Positions 44,866 through 56,476 are shown, counted from the stretch's first letter. The stretch is 64,000 nucleotides of DNA from Samsonia erythrinae (GCF_004342665.1 NZ_SMBY01000006.1:62001-126000), one strand, 5' to 3'. Notes: generated by a model from the letters alone, not told the origin. Translations and numbers: made by a program.

Positions 44866-45799
44866 TCCACTGATTGAACAGCGGGCAGACCCTTTCATTC
44901 TTCGCCATTCGGATGGTCAATACTATTTTACCGCCTCAGTACCGGAATACGACAGGCTTGAAATTCGCCGGGCAGACTCATTGGAAGCGCTTCCCCTTGC
45001 CACGCCGGTCACCATCTGGCTCAAGCACGAACGTGGCCCGCTGAGTGCGCTCATTTGGGCGCCGGAGCTGCACGTGATTAACGGCAAATGGTATCTCTAT
45101 TTCGCCGCCGCCCCCACTGAAGCGATTAAGGACGGTTTATTCCAGCATCGTATGTTCGTACTGGAATGCGCAGACAGCGATCCGTTAACAGGCAACTGGA
45201 TTGAAAAAGGCAGAATTTATACGCAATTCGACACCTTCTCGCTGGATGCTACTCAGTTTGAACATCAGGGAAGGCATTATTACCTGTGGGCGCAGAAAGA
45301 CCCCGCCATTCCCGGCAATTCGAACCTGTATCTGGCGGAAATGGAAAATCCGTGGACGCTGAAAGGCACGCCAATCATGTTAAGCAAGCCGGAACTGCCA
45401 TGGGAAATGAGAGGATTTAACGTCAACGAAGGCCCCGCCGTCATTAAGCACGGTGAACGTATCTTGATCACCTACTCGGCCAGCGCCACCGACGAAAACT
45501 ACTGCATCGGCTTACTGTGGGCGAACAGGGACAGCAACCTGTTAAATCCAACGAGCTGGCATAAATCACAGCAGCCGGTCTTTGCCACAAGCTGGTCAAA
45601 CGGTCAGTTCGGCCCCGGGCACAACAGTTTCACCCAAACGGAAACGGGAGAGGACGTTTTGGTGTATCACGCCCGTAGCAATAGCAAGATCGAAGGTGAT
45701 CCGCTGTACGATCCCAACCGACACACGCGAATAAAAACGTTCGGTTGGGACCCTCGCGGCATGCCCGTATTTGGCGAGCCGCCCGCAGACCGGCGCTAA
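44843..45799 (+). CDS. GH43 glycosidase (alpha-L-arabinofuranosidase/xylosidase type)
   Basis: 318 residues, a five-bladed beta-propeller GH43 enzyme. The catalytic trio is visible: D16 (RADPFIL), D135 (SLDATQFE) and E196 (NEGPAVI). There is no signal peptide, so it acts on sugars already imported by the partner symporter. ATG 44843 follows AAGGAGAGAG at good spacing. The immediately preceding GTG at 44840 is an alternative. It overlaps the symporter gene, so the two are translationally linked. Confidence 0.9.
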   Translation: MNPHQWPNPLIEQRADPFILRHSDGQYYFTASVPEYDRLEIRRADSLEALPLATPVTIWLKHERGPLSALIWAPELHVINGKWYLYFAAAPTEAIKDGLFQHRMFVLECADSDPLTGNWIEKGRIYTQFDTFSLDATQFEHQGRHYYLWAQKDPAIPGNSNLYLAEMENPWTLKGTPIMLSKPELPWEMRGFNVNEGPAVIKHGERILITYSASATDENYCIGLLWANRDSNLLNPTSWHKSQQPVFATSWSNGQFGPGHNSFTQTETGEDVLVYHARSNSKIEGDPLYDPNRHTRIKTFGWDPRGMPVFGEPPADRR

Positions 45800-45821
45800 A
45801 CGAGGAACGAATCCGTGGAAC

Positions 45822-45848
45822 GTGCGTTGGGAAATTATACCAACGCAC
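45822..45848. terminator. Hairpin over the ampE stop / GH43 end
   Basis: GTGCGTTGG/CCAACGCAC, a 9-bp stem with a 9-nt AT-rich loop. It contains the ampE stop codon and lies between convergent genes. It may serve both directions, but no U-run is present. Confidence 0.45.
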
Positions 45849-46689
45849 CGTATATCGTCAGGAGCGCCACCACGACCACCAGTACCAACGTGACGCGCTT
45901 CGCCAGCGTCACCGCGGCTTTGGGCGTCTCAACCGGTTCGATATGAGATTCACGCGCCAGTGAAAACTGAGCAAGCTGGGTTAACACCCAGTAAGGGGAA
46001 CAGCGGAAATCCCCTAGCGACGCGAACCAGGCTGGCAGCGCTTTTTCACCGTGTCCCAACAGTGCGTAAGCAGCCCCTGCCAAGCGTACAGGGATCCAGT
46101 CAAGCCAATGCAACAGGCGGTCAACACCGGACTGAGCACGCGCCAGCGGCGTGTGATGCCGTGCCAGCCAGGTCTGTCTGGCACGCAAAAAAGCATACCC
46201 CACCAGCGCAACCGGCCCGTAAGGCCCGGCGACGACAAACCAGAATAGCGGGGCTAAATAAAAGCGGAAATTTATCCACAGCAAGGCGTTTTGCAACTCT
46301 TTTAACTTCTCGCCTTCGCTGACCCCCACCGGAAGGCCGTGAATCAGCGCCAGTTCCGCCGCCATTTCCCGACTGGCATCCGCCTCGCCGCGCTGGGCCG
46401 CCTGTAAGTAGCGGCGATAGTGCTGGCGGATTTCACCTGCCCCGATACACATCAGACTGATGACGATCCACAACACAAGAGAAATCAGGCCGAACAACAG
46501 GCCACTCGTCAACCACAGCAGGCCAGCCACCACTCCCATGCTGCACAGCATCAGAAACAGCGTTTGGAATAAAGAGGGAGAAGGAATATGCCGGAACACC
46601 ACCTCAAGCCGATGATCGAGCTGCCAGTGTTCTCCCTGTTTGAACAATCGCTCCCATGCCAGCGTAAGCAACAGCGTAAACAGCGTCAT
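45835..46689 (-). CDS. ampE: Inner-membrane protein AmpE
   Basis: 284 residues, the usual size, beginning [27 protein letters not shown], with about four TM helices and [21 protein letters not shown]. AmpE is a membrane protein linked to AmpD and beta-lactam sensing; its biochemical role is not settled. Its ATG overlaps the ampD stop, so they form the standard ampDE operon. Confidence 0.95.
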   Translation of the reverse strand: MTLFTLLLTLAWERLFKQGEHWQLDHRLEVVFRHIPSPSLFQTLFLMLCSMGVVAGLLWLTSGLLFGLISLVLWIVISLMCIGAGEIRQHYRRYLQAAQRGEADASREMAAELALIHGLPVGVSEGEKLKELQNALLWINFRFYLAPLFWFVVAGPYGPVALVGYAFLRARQTWLARHHTPLARAQSGVDRLLHWLDWIPVRLAGAAYALLGHGEKALPAWFASLGDFRCSPYWVLTQLAQFSLARESHIEPVETPKAAVTLAKRVTLVLVVVVALLTIYGALV

Positions 46690-47261
46690 GAATGTTGGCT
46701 CTCCTGTTTCTCTGCCCGCTTTTCTTGCAGCAGGCGGTGATAGCAGTCCCAGTCAAACGCCGGGCCGGGGTCGGTCTTACGGCCCGGCGCAATGTCGCTA
46801 TGCCCGACAATCCGCGATGGTGTAATGGGATAATGGCGCATTAATACCTGCGTTATCGCAACCAGCGACTGATACTGCGCCGCCGTAAACGGCAACGTAT
46901 CCGTCCCTTCCAGCTCAATCCCAATCGAAAAATCATTACAGCGTTCACGTCCTTCAAATTCCGACACGCCGGCATGCCAGGCTCGCCGATCGAAAGCAAC
47001 ATACTGCGTCACCTGCCCGTCGCGACGAATCAAACAATGTGCCGCCACGCGCAAATGGGCGATATCGGCAAAATAGGGGTGCGCCGTGGGATCTAACGTC
47101 GCCGTAAACAAGTGGTCGATGTAGGGACCGCCAAATTCGCCAGGCGGCAAACTGATGTTGTGGATCACCAGTAAGGAAGGAACCTCGTTATTCGGGCGAT
47201 CGTCATAATGCGGCGAAGGCATACGTGTAATGTCAGATAGCCAGCCATTTTCCAAAAACAT
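46686..47261 (-). CDS. ampD: 1,6-anhydro-N-acetylmuramyl-L-alanine amidase AmpD
   Basis: 191 residues from ATG 47261, which gives the AmpD N terminus [20 protein letters not shown]. Zinc ligands are seen in [14 protein letters not shown] and [15 protein letters not shown]; the latter supplies the second His and the Asp. It cleaves the stem peptide from anhydro-muropeptides in the cytoplasm during cell-wall recycling and so keeps AmpR-controlled beta-lactamase low. The open frame continues upstream to 47348 but adds unrelated sequence. Confidence 0.95.
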   Translation of the reverse strand: MFLENGWLSDITRMPSPHYDDRPNNEVPSLLVIHNISLPPGEFGGPYIDHLFTATLDPTAHPYFADIAHLRVAAHCLIRRDGQVTQYVAFDRRAWHAGVSEFEGRERCNDFSIGIELEGTDTLPFTAAQYQSLVAITQVLMRHYPITPSRIVGHSDIAPGRKTDPGPAFDWDCYHRLLQEKRAEKQESQHS

Positions 47262-47481
47262 CAGCGATAACCTCGCATCGTATCGTTTGCCGGGCTGAAT
47301 CAGGCGCAAACCCATGGGGCGAAAAATCCTTGCCCTCAAGATTATCATGTTTCACGGCATCCTACCTATTCAACGGGATATCAATGGTTTTTATCTCCCT
47401 TTTTGTGATGTTAATGGCAGGTCGTCATACCAACCGCGCTGACGCCCCCTTCTTCATCGCAGGACGTTATCAACCACATTA

Positions 47482-47497
47482 TGTGACTAGAATCACA
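47482..47497. promoter_or_regulatory. CRP site upstream of tsx
   Basis: TGTGACTAGAATCACA, a perfect TGTGA-N6-TCACA, 165 bp upstream of tsx in a 400-bp gene-free region. It fits the known CRP/CytR control of enteric tsx. I see nothing else definite in 47262-47661. Confidence 0.82.
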
Positions 47498-47661
47498 ATA
47501 AAAATGTAATCATCTATCTAAAAGCAAACGTTTTCGTGCATTGAGTCAAATTTCACTTACAATATCTGACAAAACCCGCCTCTGATTTTATTGGGTCTCG
47601 CAAAACATTATTTTGCTGCCTCGCGTATCACATACGCGGCGTCTCACTAATGGTACTTAAC

Positions 47662-48525
47662 ATGAAAAAAACTTTCGCCGCAGGCTCATTGCTCGCTCTG
47701 TCATGCGCTATGCCAGCCCTTGCTGACAACAACCACAACGCTGAATACCTGTCAGATTGGTGGCATCAGAGCATTAACGTTGTCGGTAGCGCCCACACGC
47801 GTTTCGGACCGCAGCTCAGTAGCACGACCTATCTCGAATACGAAGCGTTTGCGCGTAAAGACTGGTTCGATTTCTACGGCTACGCCGATGCGCCCAAGTT
47901 TTTTGGCGGCGATCCCGGCAGCCGCGGTATTTGGGACAGAGGTTCTCCGCTATTTGTCGAAATCGAACCGCGTTTCTCCATTGATAAACTGACGGGAGCC
48001 GACCTGAGCGTCGGGCCATTTAAAGAGTGGTATATCGCCAATAACGTGATTTACGATCAGGGCCGGAATAAAAGTTCACGTCAGAGCACCTGGTACATGG
48101 GGTTAGGGACCGATATCGATACCGGCACCGATCTGTCTCTCTCACTGAACGGCTATGCCAAATACCAATGGCAGAACTATGATGCAGGTAATGAGAACGA
48201 GTGGGACGGCTATCGCATAAAAGTAAAATACGCCTACCCGCTGGGATCTCTGCTGGGCGGCAACGTCTCGTATATCAGTTTTACCAATTTCGATTTTGGC
48301 TCAAAGCTGCGAGATAAATCGGGCGCCAGCCGCACAAACAATGCTATCGCCTCCAGCCACATTCTGGCGCTTGGCTACGACCACTGGCACTACTCTTTCG
48401 TCGCACGCTATTTCCACAACGGTGGACAGTGGGCTGACGGAACAGAATTGGATTTCGGCAAAGGCCCGTTTGAGGTGAAATCCACCGGTTGGGGCTACTA
48501 CCTGGTTGTCGGTTACAATTTCTAA
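47662..48525 (+). CDS. tsx: Nucleoside-specific channel Tsx
   Basis: 287 residues. A signal peptide ends at PALA-DN. The mature barrel has [47 protein letters not shown] and a C-terminal YYLVVGYNF, closely matching E. coli Tsx. It is an outer-membrane channel for nucleosides and deoxynucleosides and often a phage or colicin receptor. ATG 47662 is chosen over 47650. The location between ampD and nadC differs from E. coli, where tsx lies elsewhere. Confidence 0.95.
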   Translation: MKKTFAAGSLLALSCAMPALADNNHNAEYLSDWWHQSINVVGSAHTRFGPQLSSTTYLEYEAFARKDWFDFYGYADAPKFFGGDPGSRGIWDRGSPLFVEIEPRFSIDKLTGADLSVGPFKEWYIANNVIYDQGRNKSSRQSTWYMGLGTDIDTGTDLSLSLNGYAKYQWQNYDAGNENEWDGYRIKVKYAYPLGSLLGGNVSYISFTNFDFGSKLRDKSGASRTNNAIASSHILALGYDHWHYSFVARYFHNGGQWADGTELDFGKGPFEVKSTGWGYYLVVGYNF

Positions 48526-48536
48526 ACCGCGGTCAT

Positions 48537-48564
48537 CTCTGGCGGCCATTAACGACCGCCAGAG
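48537..48564 (+). terminator. Hairpin after tsx
   Basis: CTCTGGCGG/CCGCCAGAG, a 9-bp stem with a 10-nt loop, 11 bp after the tsx stop. There is no clear U-run. Confidence 0.6.
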
Positions 48565-48609
48565 AGTAACGACATGAATTATAAAGACTATTCATTGTGG
48601 CTGTCTTGA

Positions 48610-49548
<939 letters not shown>

Positions 49549-49565
49549 TATCCCCTCTCTACTGG

Positions 49566-49597
49566 CGAGGTGCCGTGTGCGCCTCGTTGGCGTTTTT
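49566..49597 (+). terminator. nadC terminator
   Basis: CGAGGTGC/GCGCCTCG (one G-T wobble, 5-nt loop), followed after a few bases by TTTTT, 17 bp past the nadC stop. Confidence 0.7.
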
Positions 49598-49824
49598 GTT
49601 ACGCCCCCACGTTTTTCACGGCGGCATCCCCGTTCCCTCTCGCGTAATACTGCGTATCTACCCGCAAATTTTTTTCAACGTTGCGTAACCTTTTAAAAAA
49701 GCTTTGCCGCGCTTTCCTATTTTGCTTTTCCCCGCTCGCCAGATTCCGGCCCTTTTCCTATGCTGCGGGCCAGATACCACGATGCATGCACATCGATTTT
49801 ATGCGCCACAACAGGGAAATAAAC

Positions 49825-50271
49825 ATGATCACACAACAAGGATTCACACTGGTTGAACTGATGATTGTGATTGCGATCGTCGCGATCCTCAGCGCCATTG
49901 GCGTGCCTGCCTATCAGGGCTACCTGCAAAAAGCCGCGCTGACGGACATGCTGCAAACGATGGTGGCGTATAAAACGCCGGTCGATCTCTGCGGCCTGGA
50001 AAATGCGGCCTTTACAACCTGTGACACGGGGCGTCAGGGAATACCGGCCAGCAGATCTTCACGTTATGTCAGCGCCGTTAGCGTCGCTCAGGGCGTGATT
50101 ACGCTAACCGGACAGTCCACCCTGCAAGGACTGCGCGTCATTCTGACGCCGGAGTGGGATGCGGAAGCCGGCGCCTCGCGCTGGACCAAACGCTGTGCCA
50201 CAGACAACAACATGGAAAGCCTGCAAGCGGCCTGTCAGGACGTTTTCCGTTTCGATAACGCGGCGGGTTAA
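49825..50271 (+). CDS. ppdD: Type IV major pilin PpdD
   Basis: 148 residues. The prepilin leader is MITQQG, with cleavage before FTLVELMIVIAIVAILSA, the N-methylated hydrophobic helix with Glu5. Two C-terminal Cys pairs occur (LCGLENAAFTTC; RCATDNNMESLQAAC). It matches enteric PpdD. It forms a type IV pilus with the HofB/HofC proteins encoded directly downstream. ATG 49825 is fixed by the leader; the open frame continues upstream without meaning. Confidence 0.95.
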   Translation: MITQQGFTLVELMIVIAIVAILSAIGVPAYQGYLQKAALTDMLQTMVAYKTPVDLCGLENAAFTTCDTGRQGIPASRSSRYVSAVSVAQGVITLTGQSTLQGLRVILTPEWDAEAGASRWTKRCATDNNMESLQAACQDVFRFDNAAG

Positions 50272-50273
50272 TC

Positions 50274-51731
50274 ATGACAGACTCATCGTCTTCTACCGAA
50301 CACATGCTCAGCGAATTGCGGACGCTGTGCCAACGCTATCATGCACGCTTGCTTAACCTTGATGAACAAACGCTTACCATCGCCATCGCCGGTCCTCCCT
50401 CTGAAGAGATGATTGCCGCGCTGCGCTTTGCAGGCAATCGCCGGATTATGGTCGAACAATGGCCCCCCGCCAGAATGGAACAGCCGCTTGAGCCGTACAA
50501 TACGGTTGCTGAATCCACAGAAACCTATCATGCCGATACCGGCTACCGGGAACGCAACGAAGACTCGCCGGTTGTGCAATTTATTCACCAAACGCTACGG
50601 TTGGCGGTTCAACGTCGGGCCTCCGATATTCATTTTGAACCGCTCTCGGACGGCTACCGCGTACGGCTACGTATTGACGGCGTTTTACAGGAGATCGCCT
50701 CACCGCACCCCGATCTGGCAAACCGCATTACCGCGCGGCTGAAAATCATGGGCAAGCTGAACATCGCGGAACGGCGGCTGCCGCAGGATGGTCAATTCAG
50801 CCTGACGCTGGATCAACACGACTATTCGTTGCGTATCGCGACACTCCCCGTCCATCAGGGTGAAAAAGTCGTGCTACGCATTTTACAAACCCATCAACAG
50901 GAATTAGCGCTGGAGAAACTGGGGTTCACGCCTGAGGCATTACAACAGCTGATCAGCGTACTCAGCGCTTCTCAGGGCATGCTGCTAGTCACCGGCCCAA
51001 CAGGCAGCGGCAAAACCGTCACGCTCTACAGCGCAATACGCTGGCTGAACAACAGCAGCCGCAATATCTGTAGCGTGGAAGATCCGGTCGAAATTCCGTT
51101 ACAGGGGATCAACCAAACCGCAATCAATCCTAAAGCCGAACTGGATTTTAGTCGGATCCTGCGCGCCTTGCTGCGTCAGGATCCGGACGTCATGATGATA
51201 GGTGAAATTCGTGATGCCGAAACCGCAGAAATTGCAGTCAAAGCCGCGCAAACCGGCCATCTGGTCATGTCCACACTGCATACCAATTCAGCGGTAGAAA
51301 CGTTGACCCGCCTCAACCATTTGGGCATTCCCGGTTATTTACTCGCCGCCGCCCTGAAGTTAATCATCGCGCAGCGTCTGGTTCGTCGATTATGTCCACA
51401 CTGTAAAACGCCAGGCGACCCGTTACCTGCGCTGCCGGACACGCTGTGGCAAGGCCCCTTCCAGCACTGGCAGGCCAATGGCTGTCACCACTGCTTTTCC
51501 GGCTATTACGGGCGCGTGGCGCTCTATGAATTACTCCCCGTCACGCAGGACTTTCAAACCGCTTTGGCCAGCAATGCCAGCCCCCACGAATTGTCCGCCC
51601 TGTCACGCGATTCAAAATATCCGACATTGCTGGCTGCCGGGCTCGCTTTAGTCAATGACGGTCTGACCTCACTCGCTGAAATCTACCGTGTTGTCGGCGA
51701 CGAGCGGTCAATGCATCAGGAGCAACAATGA
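50274..51731 (+). CDS. hofB: Type IV pilus assembly ATPase HofB
   Basis: 485 residues of the GspE/PilB family. Walker A is GPTGSGKT at residues 241-248; an Asp box (VEDPVEIPL), Walker B (MMIGEIRD) and His box (GHLVMSTLHTN) follow. A Cys-rich zinc motif (CPHCKTPGD ... CHHC) lies near residues 375-405. It powers pilin polymerisation from the cytoplasm. It starts 2 bp after ppdD and overlaps hofC by 4 bp. Confidence 0.94.
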   Translation: MTDSSSSTEHMLSELRTLCQRYHARLLNLDEQTLTIAIAGPPSEEMIAALRFAGNRRIMVEQWPPARMEQPLEPYNTVAESTETYHADTGYRERNEDSPVVQFIHQTLRLAVQRRASDIHFEPLSDGYRVRLRIDGVLQEIASPHPDLANRITARLKIMGKLNIAERRLPQDGQFSLTLDQHDYSLRIATLPVHQGEKVVLRILQTHQQELALEKLGFTPEALQQLISVLSASQGMLLVTGPTGSGKTVTLYSAIRWLNNSSRNICSVEDPVEIPLQGINQTAINPKAELDFSRILRALLRQDPDVMMIGEIRDAETAEIAVKAAQTGHLVMSTLHTNSAVETLTRLNHLGIPGYLLAAALKLIIAQRLVRRLCPHCKTPGDPLPALPDTLWQGPFQHWQANGCHHCFSGYYGRVALYELLPVTQDFQTALASNASPHELSALSRDSKYPTLLAAGLALVNDGLTSLAEIYRVVGDERSMHQEQQ

Positions 51732-52933
51732 AACTGGCGCGTTTATATTATTGGCAGGCAATGACATCAGAAGGCGAATTTACCGACGGTGAATGCATTG
51801 GCAAACACCGCCAGCACGCTTACGCCAACCTGATCGCGCAGGGCTATCAGCCGCTCTTCGTCAAAAACGGCCCTTATCTGCCGGTTGGCTACTGGAAACG
51901 CGAACAGTTGGGCGAAATCATCAAACAGTTGGCCGCGCTGCTACAAGCAGGCTTACCACTGCCAGAGGCGCTGAATCTGGTGGCGGACCAACACGAGCGT
52001 CCCGGCTGGCGTTGTGTACTACGGGATGTTTGCACCCATATCGGACAGGGAAAAGCGATGTCTGAGGCGCTGAGCGAATATCCTCACATCTTCCCCGCTC
52101 TGTACCGTTCCCTTATTGCCGTCGGTGAATTGACCGGTAACTTGGACACATGCTGTTTACACCTGGCGCAGCAGCAGGAAAAGCACTCCAGACTGCAACA
52201 GAAAGTCACTAAGGCATTACGTTACCCTTGTTTTATTTTGGTCATCGCAACGCTGGTCTGCACCATGATGTTGACGCTGGTTTTACCCGAGTTCGCGACG
52301 CTTTACGCCCCGTTCAACACGGCGCTGCCGTGGTTTACCCGGCAACTGCTCCACCTGGCTGACATTATGACGGAATATGGACTCTGTGGGCTGCTGCTGC
52401 TCGGCGGCCTGATACTGGTGTATGCTCGTTTGAGGCAAAAACAACCTGCGTGGAAAACCAGAGAACAGGAATGGCTGCTGAGACTGCCTTTGGTATCCGA
52501 CCTGATACGCGGTAAATCCTTAAACCAAATTTTTACCATACTGGCGATGACGCAGCATGCGGGGTTGACGCTGCCGGAAGGGCTGGATGCCGCCGCAACG
52601 ATCCCGCATCCGCTTTATCAAAGTGCGATCCAGCAGATACAAACGCAACTGTATCAAGGCATCTCACTACATCACGCCACGCAGCCGCATGCAGACTTAT
52701 TCCCGACACCCTGCCCCCAGCTGATCCGAGTAGGGGAAGAAACCGGTGCATTAGATGAGATTTTCACACAACTGGCAGACTGGCACGAAAGGCGGGTACA
52801 GCAACAGGCCGACATGCTAACACAGACGCTGGAGCCACTGCTGATGATGGTTGTCGGCGGCATCGTCGGGGCGTTGGTGATAGGCATGTACCTGCCCATC
52901 TTCCAATTAGGAACGGTATTGGCCGGGGCCTGA
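51728..52933 (+). CDS. hofC: Type IV pilus inner-membrane platform protein HofC
   Basis: 401 residues with two GspF/PilC domains (LAALLQAGLPLPEALNLVAD in the first, LAMTQHAGLTLPEGLDAAAT in the second) and three TM helices, ending with VVGGIVGALVIGMYLPIFQL. It anchors the assembly ATPase HofB to the inner-membrane pilus machine. It is the last gene of the ppdD-hofB-hofC operon; secretin and prepilin-peptidase genes are not in the window. Confidence 0.94.
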   Translation: MKLARLYYWQAMTSEGEFTDGECIGKHRQHAYANLIAQGYQPLFVKNGPYLPVGYWKREQLGEIIKQLAALLQAGLPLPEALNLVADQHERPGWRCVLRDVCTHIGQGKAMSEALSEYPHIFPALYRSLIAVGELTGNLDTCCLHLAQQQEKHSRLQQKVTKALRYPCFILVIATLVCTMMLTLVLPEFATLYAPFNTALPWFTRQLLHLADIMTEYGLCGLLLLGGLILVYARLRQKQPAWKTREQEWLLRLPLVSDLIRGKSLNQIFTILAMTQHAGLTLPEGLDAAATIPHPLYQSAIQQIQTQLYQGISLHHATQPHADLFPTPCPQLIRVGEETGALDEIFTQLADWHERRVQQQADMLTQTLEPLLMMVVGGIVGALVIGMYLPIFQLGTVLAGA

Positions 52934-53019
52934 GCAGGCCAGCACCGATGCCAAAAGCGGCGGATTACCGCAAAAATATGAGGTAAAACACCGCTAATCA
53001 GCAATAAAGGCCGCGACGT

Positions 53020-54060
53020 TTATCCGTTGAAAATACGGTTTTCCTGTTCAGCCACGCGAATAAACGTTGTACGTTTCGTCAGTTCTTTCAAACGCGACGC
53101 TCCGACATAGGTACAGGCTGAACGCAGACCGCCCAGAATATCGCGCACCGTGTTATCAACCGGGCCGCGCAGCGGCAGCTTCACCGTTTTCCCTTCTGCG
53201 GCACGGTATTCCGCTACGCCGCCGACATGACGCTCCATCGCAGACGCGGAACTCATGCCGTAGAACAGCATCATTTTCTCACCGTTTTCTTCCACAATGG
53301 TGCCTTCACACTCGTCGTGACCTGCCAGCATCCCGCCCAGCATGACAAAATCCGCACCGCCGCCAAAGGCTTTCGCCACATCGCCCGGCATCACACATCC
53401 CCCATCGCTGACAATCTGCCCGCCAAGGCCATGTGCCGCATCGGCGCATTCAATGACCGCAGAAAGCTGAGGATAGCCAACCCCGGTCTTAACGCGCGTG
53501 GTACAAACCGATCCCGGTCCAATGCCAACTTTGACGATATCTGCACCGGAAAGAATCAGCTCTTCAACCATCTCCCCCGTCACCACATTGCCCGCGCAGA
53601 TCACTTTATTCGGGAAGGCCTCACGCGCCTTCTGCAAAAACGTCACAAAGTGCTCAGAGTAGCCATTGGCGACATCAATGCAGATGAACTTCAGTTCAGA
53701 AGACAGCGCCAGAACCTGCTTCAGCTTGGTGAAATCGGCGTCGGACGTACCGGTCGAAACCAGCACATGGCGTAATACCGAGACAGGGACACGCTGCACA
53801 AACTGGGCCCACTGCTCGACAGTATAGTGTTTGTGGATAGCAGTCAGGATATCAAAAGAGGCCAGTGCTTCCGCCATACGAAACGAGCCAACGGTATCCA
53901 TATTGGCGGCGATGATCGGAACACCGGACCACTCGATCCCGGCATGGAGGAAGGTGAATTGACGTTCAAGTTCAACGTCGGAACGGCTTTTTAGCGTCGA
54001 ACGCTTTGGCCGGATGAGAACGTCTTTAAAGCCTAACTTTACATCTTCTTCGATACGCAT
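53020..54060 (-). CDS. guaC: GMP reductase
   Basis: 346 residues starting [20 protein letters not shown] at ATG 54060, nearly identical to E. coli GuaC. The catalytic Cys lies in GPGSVCTTR, and the IMP/GMP site in [13 protein letters not shown] and [14 protein letters not shown]. It reduces GMP to IMP with NADPH in purine salvage. The open frame upstream of 54060 is not part of the protein. It is divergent from coaE with 280 bp between. Confidence 0.97.
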   Translation of the reverse strand: MRIEEDVKLGFKDVLIRPKRSTLKSRSDVELERQFTFLHAGIEWSGVPIIAANMDTVGSFRMAEALASFDILTAIHKHYTVEQWAQFVQRVPVSVLRHVLVSTGTSDADFTKLKQVLALSSELKFICIDVANGYSEHFVTFLQKAREAFPNKVICAGNVVTGEMVEELILSGADIVKVGIGPGSVCTTRVKTGVGYPQLSAVIECADAAHGLGGQIVSDGGCVMPGDVAKAFGGGADFVMLGGMLAGHDECEGTIVEENGEKMMLFYGMSSASAMERHVGGVAEYRAAEGKTVKLPLRGPVDNTVRDILGGLRSACTYVGASRLKELTKRTTFIRVAEQENRIFNG

Positions 54061-54340
54061 AGGGTTCGGATTCCTGGTTAGTGACGACGGTATGCCCAGT
54101 GTCGTAATTGCGCATGAGCATTGCTGACTTACCAGTGACGCTATCATACGCAGGAATAATCCTACGGCAAGACTGCGATTTTCACTTTATTTGGGATAAA
54201 ATCAGAGAAATTTACCTATCACCCAGCAAAGTGATAACGTGAAGCAAACTGCGGTTTATGCCTGATTGACGTCAAGGGGTTGGGATGCGCTTCCTCCCCT
54301 TTGAAAATAGTAGGAATGTTAACTTTTCAACGCGGGTGCA

Positions 54341-54961
54341 ATGACATACATCGTCGCTTTAACAGGCGGTATCGGTAGCGGGAAAAGTACCGTAGCCGAT
54401 GAATTCGCCAAATTAGGAACCGCGATTGTTGATGCGGACCTCATCGCGCGTCAGGTCGTCGAGCCGGGTAAACCCGCACTGGACGCCATCAGACGACGGT
54501 TCGGCAACACGGTGCTCAATGCAGACGGAAGCTTGAACCGTGGTGCGCTGCGTGAACGGATCTTTTCCTCGCCGGAGGAAAAACAGTGGCTGAACAATTT
54601 GCTCCACCCGCTGATCCATCAGGAAACGCAGGCCCAGTTTCTGGCCGCATCCGCACCGTACATTCTGTGGGTCGTTCCTTTACTGGTGGAGAACGGTCTA
54701 CAACATCAAGCCCAGCGTATTCTGGTCGTTGATATAGACAGGGAAACACAGCTTGAACGCACGCTGGCCCGCGATGGCATTAGTCGACAGCAAGCAGAAA
54801 ACATACTGGCGGCACAGGCCACCCGCGAACAACGCCTGATGTATGCCGATGATATTATTGATAACAGCCGCGGCCCAAATGCGCTGGCTCCACTGGTTGC
54901 CGAATTGCACCGCCATTATCTGGAGCTGGCCGCCGCAGACAGGATGACGAAGCATGAGTGA
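54341..54961 (+). CDS. coaE: Dephospho-CoA kinase
   Basis: 206 residues with the P-loop GGIGSGKST at residues 9-17, the substrate region [13 protein letters not shown], and a lid motif [11 protein letters not shown]. It performs the last step of CoA synthesis. It overlaps zapD by 8 bp, giving the usual coaE-zapD-yacG order. Confidence 0.96.
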   Translation: MTYIVALTGGIGSGKSTVADEFAKLGTAIVDADLIARQVVEPGKPALDAIRRRFGNTVLNADGSLNRGALRERIFSSPEEKQWLNNLLHPLIHQETQAQFLAASAPYILWVVPLLVENGLQHQAQRILVVDIDRETQLERTLARDGISRQQAENILAAQATREQRLMYADDIIDNSRGPNALAPLVAELHRHYLELAAADRMTKHE

Positions 54962-55706
54962 CGCTTGCTCAACGATTTTATTTGAATACCCGCTAAATGA
55001 AAAAACGCGTACCTGGCTGCGCATTGAGTCATTATTACAGCAACTGCATCAAAATCACGCCCTTACCAATATGGGCAGCGCCTTAACGTTTTTCCGCGCC
55101 GTGGCCGAACTGCTTGATGTCCTGGAGCGTGGAGATGTACGTGCGGAACTGCTGAAAGAGCTGGAGCGCCAACAGCAAAAATTACTGCAATGGAGCGATG
55201 TGCCGGGCGTTGATATGGATCGCATCCATACGTTAAGGCGTCAACTGAAAGATCTGGCGAGTACGCTGATGGCGGCGCCACGAATGGGGCAATACTTGCG
55301 CGAAGACCGTCTGATTAGCATGGTCCGCCAGCGGCTCGGCATTCCCGGCGGGTGTTGCAATTTCGATTTACCTACGCTGCACAGTTGGCTGCATCAGCCG
55401 CAGGATCTGCGCGAGAAATTGGTTTCCGGCTGGCTCAGCTCCCTGTCGCCGCTGAAATCAGCACTGGATATGATATTGGAACTAATTCGCCATTCCGGGA
55501 CTTTCCGCCCCCAGACCAGCCTGAATGGTTTCTTTCAGGATAACGCTTCCGATGCCGACCTGCTGCGCTTACGCCTTGAACTGGCGCATAAACTCTACCC
55601 GCAGATCTCCGGTCATAAAACGCGTTACGCCATCCGATTCCTACCGCTAGACAGCGAAAACGGCCACATCCCTCCCCGTTTAACGTTTGAGCTGGCCTGT
55701 TGCTAA
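54954..55706 (+). CDS. zapD: Cell-division protein ZapD
   Basis: 250 residues, matching ZapD (formerly YacF): [18 protein letters not shown] at the N terminus and [18 protein letters not shown] near the C terminus. It cross-links FtsZ filaments and stabilises the Z-ring. Co-transcribed with coaE and followed 45 bp later by yacG. Confidence 0.96.
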   Translation: MSDACSTILFEYPLNEKTRTWLRIESLLQQLHQNHALTNMGSALTFFRAVAELLDVLERGDVRAELLKELERQQQKLLQWSDVPGVDMDRIHTLRRQLKDLASTLMAAPRMGQYLREDRLISMVRQRLGIPGGCCNFDLPTLHSWLHQPQDLREKLVSGWLSSLSPLKSALDMILELIRHSGTFRPQTSLNGFFQDNASDADLLRLRLELAHKLYPQISGHKTRYAIRFLPLDSENGHIPPRLTFELACC

Positions 55707-55751
55707 TTCAGCCATAATGAGCCCGTTCCGCACGAAACAGAGTGAAAAAGA

Positions 55752-55946
55752 ATGAAAACAGAAGTGACGACCGTAAAGTGCCCAACCTGCAAACAGGCAG
55801 TTGTTTGGGATGCATCCAGCCCTTATCGCCCATTTTGCAGTAAGCGCTGTCAGCTTATCGATTTGGGTGAATGGGCTGACGAAGAGAAGCGAATTCCCAG
55901 TGATGAGTGTGTTTCTGAGAGTGAAGACTGGAGCGAAACGCGTTAG
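55752..55946 (+). CDS. yacG: DNA gyrase inhibitor YacG (zinc protein)
   Basis: 64 residues with four zinc Cys at C10, C13, C29 and C33 (KCPTCK and FCSKRC) and a C-terminal acidic tail. YacG of E. coli binds GyrB and inhibits gyrase. Last gene of the coaE-zapD-yacG operon; mutT is convergent. Confidence 0.95.
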   Translation: MKTEVTTVKCPTCKQAVVWDASSPYRPFCSKRCQLIDLGEWADEEKRIPSDECVSESEDWSETR

Positions 55947-56002
55947 TTATCACGTTTCGCGATTGCGGCCTTCACAACCGCGACGTGGTTAAGCAGACAG
56001 AA

Positions 56003-56398
56003 TTACTGCGATTTCAGCCAGCGGATTACGTCTGCATTCGCTGGCGGAAACGCTTCCTCGCGTAATTCCTCTAGGCGCACCCAGCGTGATTCCTGACCTT
56101 CCCGCCCAAAGGGTTCTCCCTGCCAGCGCTCAACCAAAAAGAAGTGAAGCGTGATGATTCTCTCCGGCGTTGAAAACGTTTTGTCCGTCAGCGCCTGCGG
56201 CGTCGAAACGTCAATCCCCGTTTCCTCCTGCAGTTCACGAATCAACGCCTGTTCCGGCGTTTCACCTTCCTCAACCTTACCACCAGGAAATTCCCACATC
56301 CCCGCCATGTGAACGCCGTCGGGACGACGAGCAATGAAATATTGCTGCTGCGCATTGCGAATGATCCCCACCGCAACGGATAACTGTTTTTGTGTCAT
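56003..56398 (-). CDS. mutT: 8-oxo-dGTP diphosphatase MutT
   Basis: 131 residues from ATG 56398. The complete Nudix box GGKVEEGETPEQALIRELQE-ETG lies near residues 37-60, and VAVGIIRN starts the domain. It removes 8-oxo-dGTP and so limits A:T to C:G transversions. The longer open frame to 56428 runs into the secA terminator and is rejected. It is downstream of secA, as in E. coli. Confidence 0.95.
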   Translation of the reverse strand: MTQKQLSVAVGIIRNAQQQYFIARRPDGVHMAGMWEFPGGKVEEGETPEQALIRELQEETGIDVSTPQALTDKTFSTPERIITLHFFLVERWQGEPFGREGQESRWVRLEELREEAFPPANADVIRWLKSQ

Positions 56399-56417
56399 AA
56401 CCCTTCCTGTCAAAACA

Positions 56418-56438
56418 AAGGCGGTCATCGACCGCCTT
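56418..56438 (-). terminator. secA terminator
   Basis: AAGGCGGTC/GACCGCCTT, a perfect 9-bp stem with a 3-nt loop. On the minus strand it is followed by TGTTTTG. It lies between secA and mutT. Confidence 0.8.
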
Positions 56439-56476
56439 CAGACTGATGACATTGAATAACCGAATACCGCAGCCGG

